The translations under genes were made by a program, and so were the position numbers. Shown piece after piece: positions 62,860-64,000 of a DNA stretch of 64,000 bases. The stretch lies in contig JAFKMU010000047.1 of NCBI GenBank assembly GCA_017305195.1, forward strand, positions 1 to 64,000. Reading direction: 5' to 3'. The stretch's first letter is position 1; the number at the start of each line of letters is the position of its first letter. This DNA comes from Verrucomicrobiota bacterium. GTDB taxonomy: Bacteria > Verrucomicrobiota > Verrucomicrobiia > Chthoniobacterales > Terrimicrobiaceae. The notes below the pieces were generated by a model that ran no database searches, was not told the origin of the DNA, and worked only from the letters and a program-made list of their open reading frames with translations.

Positions 62860-63129
62860 TTAGACGAGCTCCTTGAGAGCCTTGCCTGCAACGAACTTGA
62901 CCGTCTTGGAGGCCTTGATCTTGATCTTCTGGCCGGTCTTCGGGTTGACACCCGTGCGGGCCTTGCGGCTGGCGACTTTGAAGGTTCCGAAGCCGATGAG
63001 CTGCACCGTCTTCGATTTCTTGACGCCCAACTTGATTCCGTCGATTACCGCGTTAACCGCGCGTTCAGCGTCTGCTTTGCTGGTTCCGAGAGTTTTCTGG
63101 ACGGCTTCGACAAGTGCAACTTTGTTCAT
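62860..63129 (-). CDS. hup: HU-family DNA-binding protein
   Basis: An 89-residue histone-like nucleoid protein. Two N-terminal helices (MNKVALVEAVQKTLG...) carry the dimer interface, and the GFGTFKVASRKARTG segment and DNA-clasping arm RTGVNPKTGQKIKIKASKTV are canonical. It bends and compacts DNA as a dimer. It has its own promoter and terminator. No Shine-Dalgarno-like AGGAG is seen upstream of its ATG. Confidence 0.96.
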   Translation of the reverse strand: MNKVALVEAVQKTLGTSKADAERAVNAVIDGIKLGVKKSKTVQLIGFGTFKVASRKARTGVNPKTGQKIKIKASKTVKFVAGKALKELV

Positions 63130-63158
63130 TGAAGGAGAAGAGATTGAGAGTGTTTGGG

Positions 63159-63188
63159 ACTATGACTAAGTTTGTCCGTGTCTGTCAA
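63159..63188 (-). promoter_or_regulatory. Promoter of hup
   Basis: On the minus strand a perfect TTGACA (plus coordinates 63183-63188) is followed after 18 bases by CATAGT (63159-63164). The predicted transcription start lies about 22 bases upstream of the HU ATG. Confidence 0.65.
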
Positions 63189-63248
63189 CGTTTTCGGAGG
63201 AAAAAGTGACAAAAGCACAATTTCGCGAAAAAGCAAATCGGCCCGGAG

Positions 63249-63277
63249 TTGCGGGAGACGGGGGCGAGTCGTATAGA
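63249..63277 (+). promoter_or_regulatory. Promoter of the gamma-carbonic-anhydrase-like gene, predicted leaderless
   Basis: TTGCGG (63249-63254) and TATAGA (63272-63277) are exactly 17 bases apart. The ATG at 63283 is 5 bases beyond the -10, so transcription would begin at the start codon itself. Confidence 0.5.
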
Positions 63278-63282
63278 ACAGC

Positions 63283-63837
63283 ATGACTTTTGAGGAACAA
63301 ATCGCCCTCTATCTGGGCCGCGAGCCGCGCATCGCAGCCACTGCCTACATCGCGCCAGGCGCATTCGTCGCGGGCGACGTGACAGTGGGCGAGGAAGCCA
63401 GCATCTGGCCGGGCTGCTCGCTGCGGGGGGACATCGCTCCCATCATCATCGGAGCACATTCCAACGTGCAGGATGGCTCCGTCGTTCACGTGGCGGACGA
63501 CAAGCCCGCCATCATCGGCGAGTGGGTCACCATCGGCCACCAGGCCATCGTGCATGCCTGCGAAATCGAAGACGAGGTACTCATCGGCATGGGAGCGGTG
63601 GTGCTCGATGGCGCAAAGATCGGCGCCCGCAGCATCATCGGAGCCGGCGCGGTCGTGACGGGCCGCATGGTGGTGCCGCCGGGGTCGCTCGTGCTTGGCT
63701 CGCCTGCCACGATCAAGCGCTCCCTGAGCACCGAGGAACAGGCCAGGGTCCGCGTCTGGGCCGAGCGTTACGTGACCGTGTCGCGAGCCTATCTCTCCGG
63801 CATGGCCAAGGTTGCCCAGCCATCCGCCTGCTGCTAG
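63283..63837 (+). CDS. Gamma-carbonic-anhydrase-like left-handed beta-helix protein
   Basis: A 184-residue trimeric hexapeptide-repeat protein (YrdA/CaiE/gamma-CA group). Repeats such as VAGDVTVGEEASIWPG and VLDGAKIGARSIIGAGAVVTG build the beta-helix. The three zinc His are in SVVHVADD, IGHQAIVHAC (two), and RGDIAPI holds the conserved Arg-Gly-Asp. The C-terminal helix (about 150-184) ends in an unusual Ser-Ala-Cys-Cys. Family members hydrate CO2 or have lost activity; some assist acyl-CoA enzymes. The gene may be leaderless and has no visible Shine-Dalgarno. Confidence 0.9.
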   Translation: MTFEEQIALYLGREPRIAATAYIAPGAFVAGDVTVGEEASIWPGCSLRGDIAPIIIGAHSNVQDGSVVHVADDKPAIIGEWVTIGHQAIVHACEIEDEVLIGMGAVVLDGAKIGARSIIGAGAVVTGRMVVPPGSLVLGSPATIKRSLSTEEQARVRVWAERYVTVSRAYLSGMAKVAQPSACC

Positions 63838-63846
63838 GCTGCTCTC

Positions 63847-64000
63847 ATGAGCAAGCCCGTGGAACAGATTTTTGTCCGTGCGATCATTCCGACGAGCGCA
63901 GGCATCGCTGTCTTCGTTGGCAATGCCGAAAAGGTCTTCGTGATCTATGTGGATCCGAGCGTCGGCAGCGCGATCAACATGTTCCTCAACGGCACGGCGA
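63847..64000 (+). CDS. Bifunctional nuclease (BFN/DUF151) family protein, 5' part only
   Basis: The frame opens at ATG 63847, 9 bases after the previous stop, and runs off the window with at least 51 residues. GIAVFVGNAEKVFVIYVDP followed by GSAINMFLNG matches the start of the BFN domain (DUF151), in which the EKVFVIYVD strand and the following amphipathic helix are conserved. Plant and bacterial members show RNase/DNase activity in reports I recall; the bacterial role is unclear. It is probably co-transcribed with the beta-helix gene. Confidence 0.75.
   Translation, partial: MSKPVEQIFVRAIIPTSAGIAVFVGNAEKVFVIYVDPSVGSAINMFLNGTA

Overview
The window is about 64 kb of a GC-rich (roughly 60 %) bacterial chromosome, densely packed with short intergenic gaps. 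The gene set points to the phylum Verrucomicrobiota, probably near Terrimicrobium/Chthoniobacter. The pointers are a TIGR04073-type exosortase-associated protein, futalosine-pathway menaquinone genes (mqnA, mqnE), several Gfo/Idh dehydrogenase plus TIM-barrel isomerase pairs, a cysteine-poor short MetRS, and Gram-negative envelope genes (RND pump, LpxL-like acyltransferase, lipoproteins). The placement is an inference from protein families; there is no 16S gene in the window.

Left end (1-2.3 kb) is the edge of a mobile or defence island: the C-terminal part of a PD-(D/E)XK nuclease-like protein, a tyrosine integrase, an inverted repeat and a degraded transposase tail. It is followed by a free-standing NADAR (ADP-ribosyl glycohydrolase-like) gene, a two-domain GNAT, a sulfotransferase, two small secreted proteins and a VOC dioxygenase-like gene.

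7-13.6 kb: an RND efflux adaptor/permease operon diverges from an OmpR-type two-component system. The shared intergenic region carries an OmpR/RstA-like GTTACA box. 13.6-22 kb: small envelope/VOC genes, then dprA-topB and an ABC exporter-HlyD pair. 22-30 kb: an rsmA (ksgA) gene fused to a Nudix domain diverges from a tightly coupled chain sppA-CPBP protease-thiL-corA-glycosyltransferase, which ends tail-to-tail with an orphan 7TM histidine kinase.

30.5-34.7 kb: a sugar-catabolic operon (two Gfo/Idh dehydrogenases and one isomerase) diverges from its likely LacI regulator, with a CG-centred palindrome between them. 34.7-44.6 kb: TIGR04073 protein with a strong terminator, APC permease fused to a universal-stress domain, CorC/CNNM protein, RNase P RNA (rnpB) with promoter and terminator, pdxH, a DUF2339 membrane protein, a conserved protein of unknown role and a lipoprotein solute-binding protein.

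44.6-51.6 kb (minus strand): lipid A-type acyltransferase, metG, mqnA-mqnE, tex. 52-57 kb: phosphoketolase (xfp) and a plasma-membrane-type H+-ATPase form a two-gene unit. 57-64 kb: a secreted lipoprotein chorismate mutase ends a second isomerase-dehydrogenase operon. Then come a transglutaminase-like protein, malate dehydrogenase, HU, a gamma-carbonic-anhydrase-like protein and the start of a bifunctional-nuclease (BFN/DUF151) gene cut by the window end.

No tRNA, rRNA, CRISPR array or complete insertion sequence was seen. The most unusual items are the RsmA-Nudix fusion, the xfp-H+-ATPase pair, the lipoprotein chorismate mutase in a sugar operon, the nuclease-like fragment beside the integrase, and several promoters placed so close to start codons that leaderless mRNAs are predicted.
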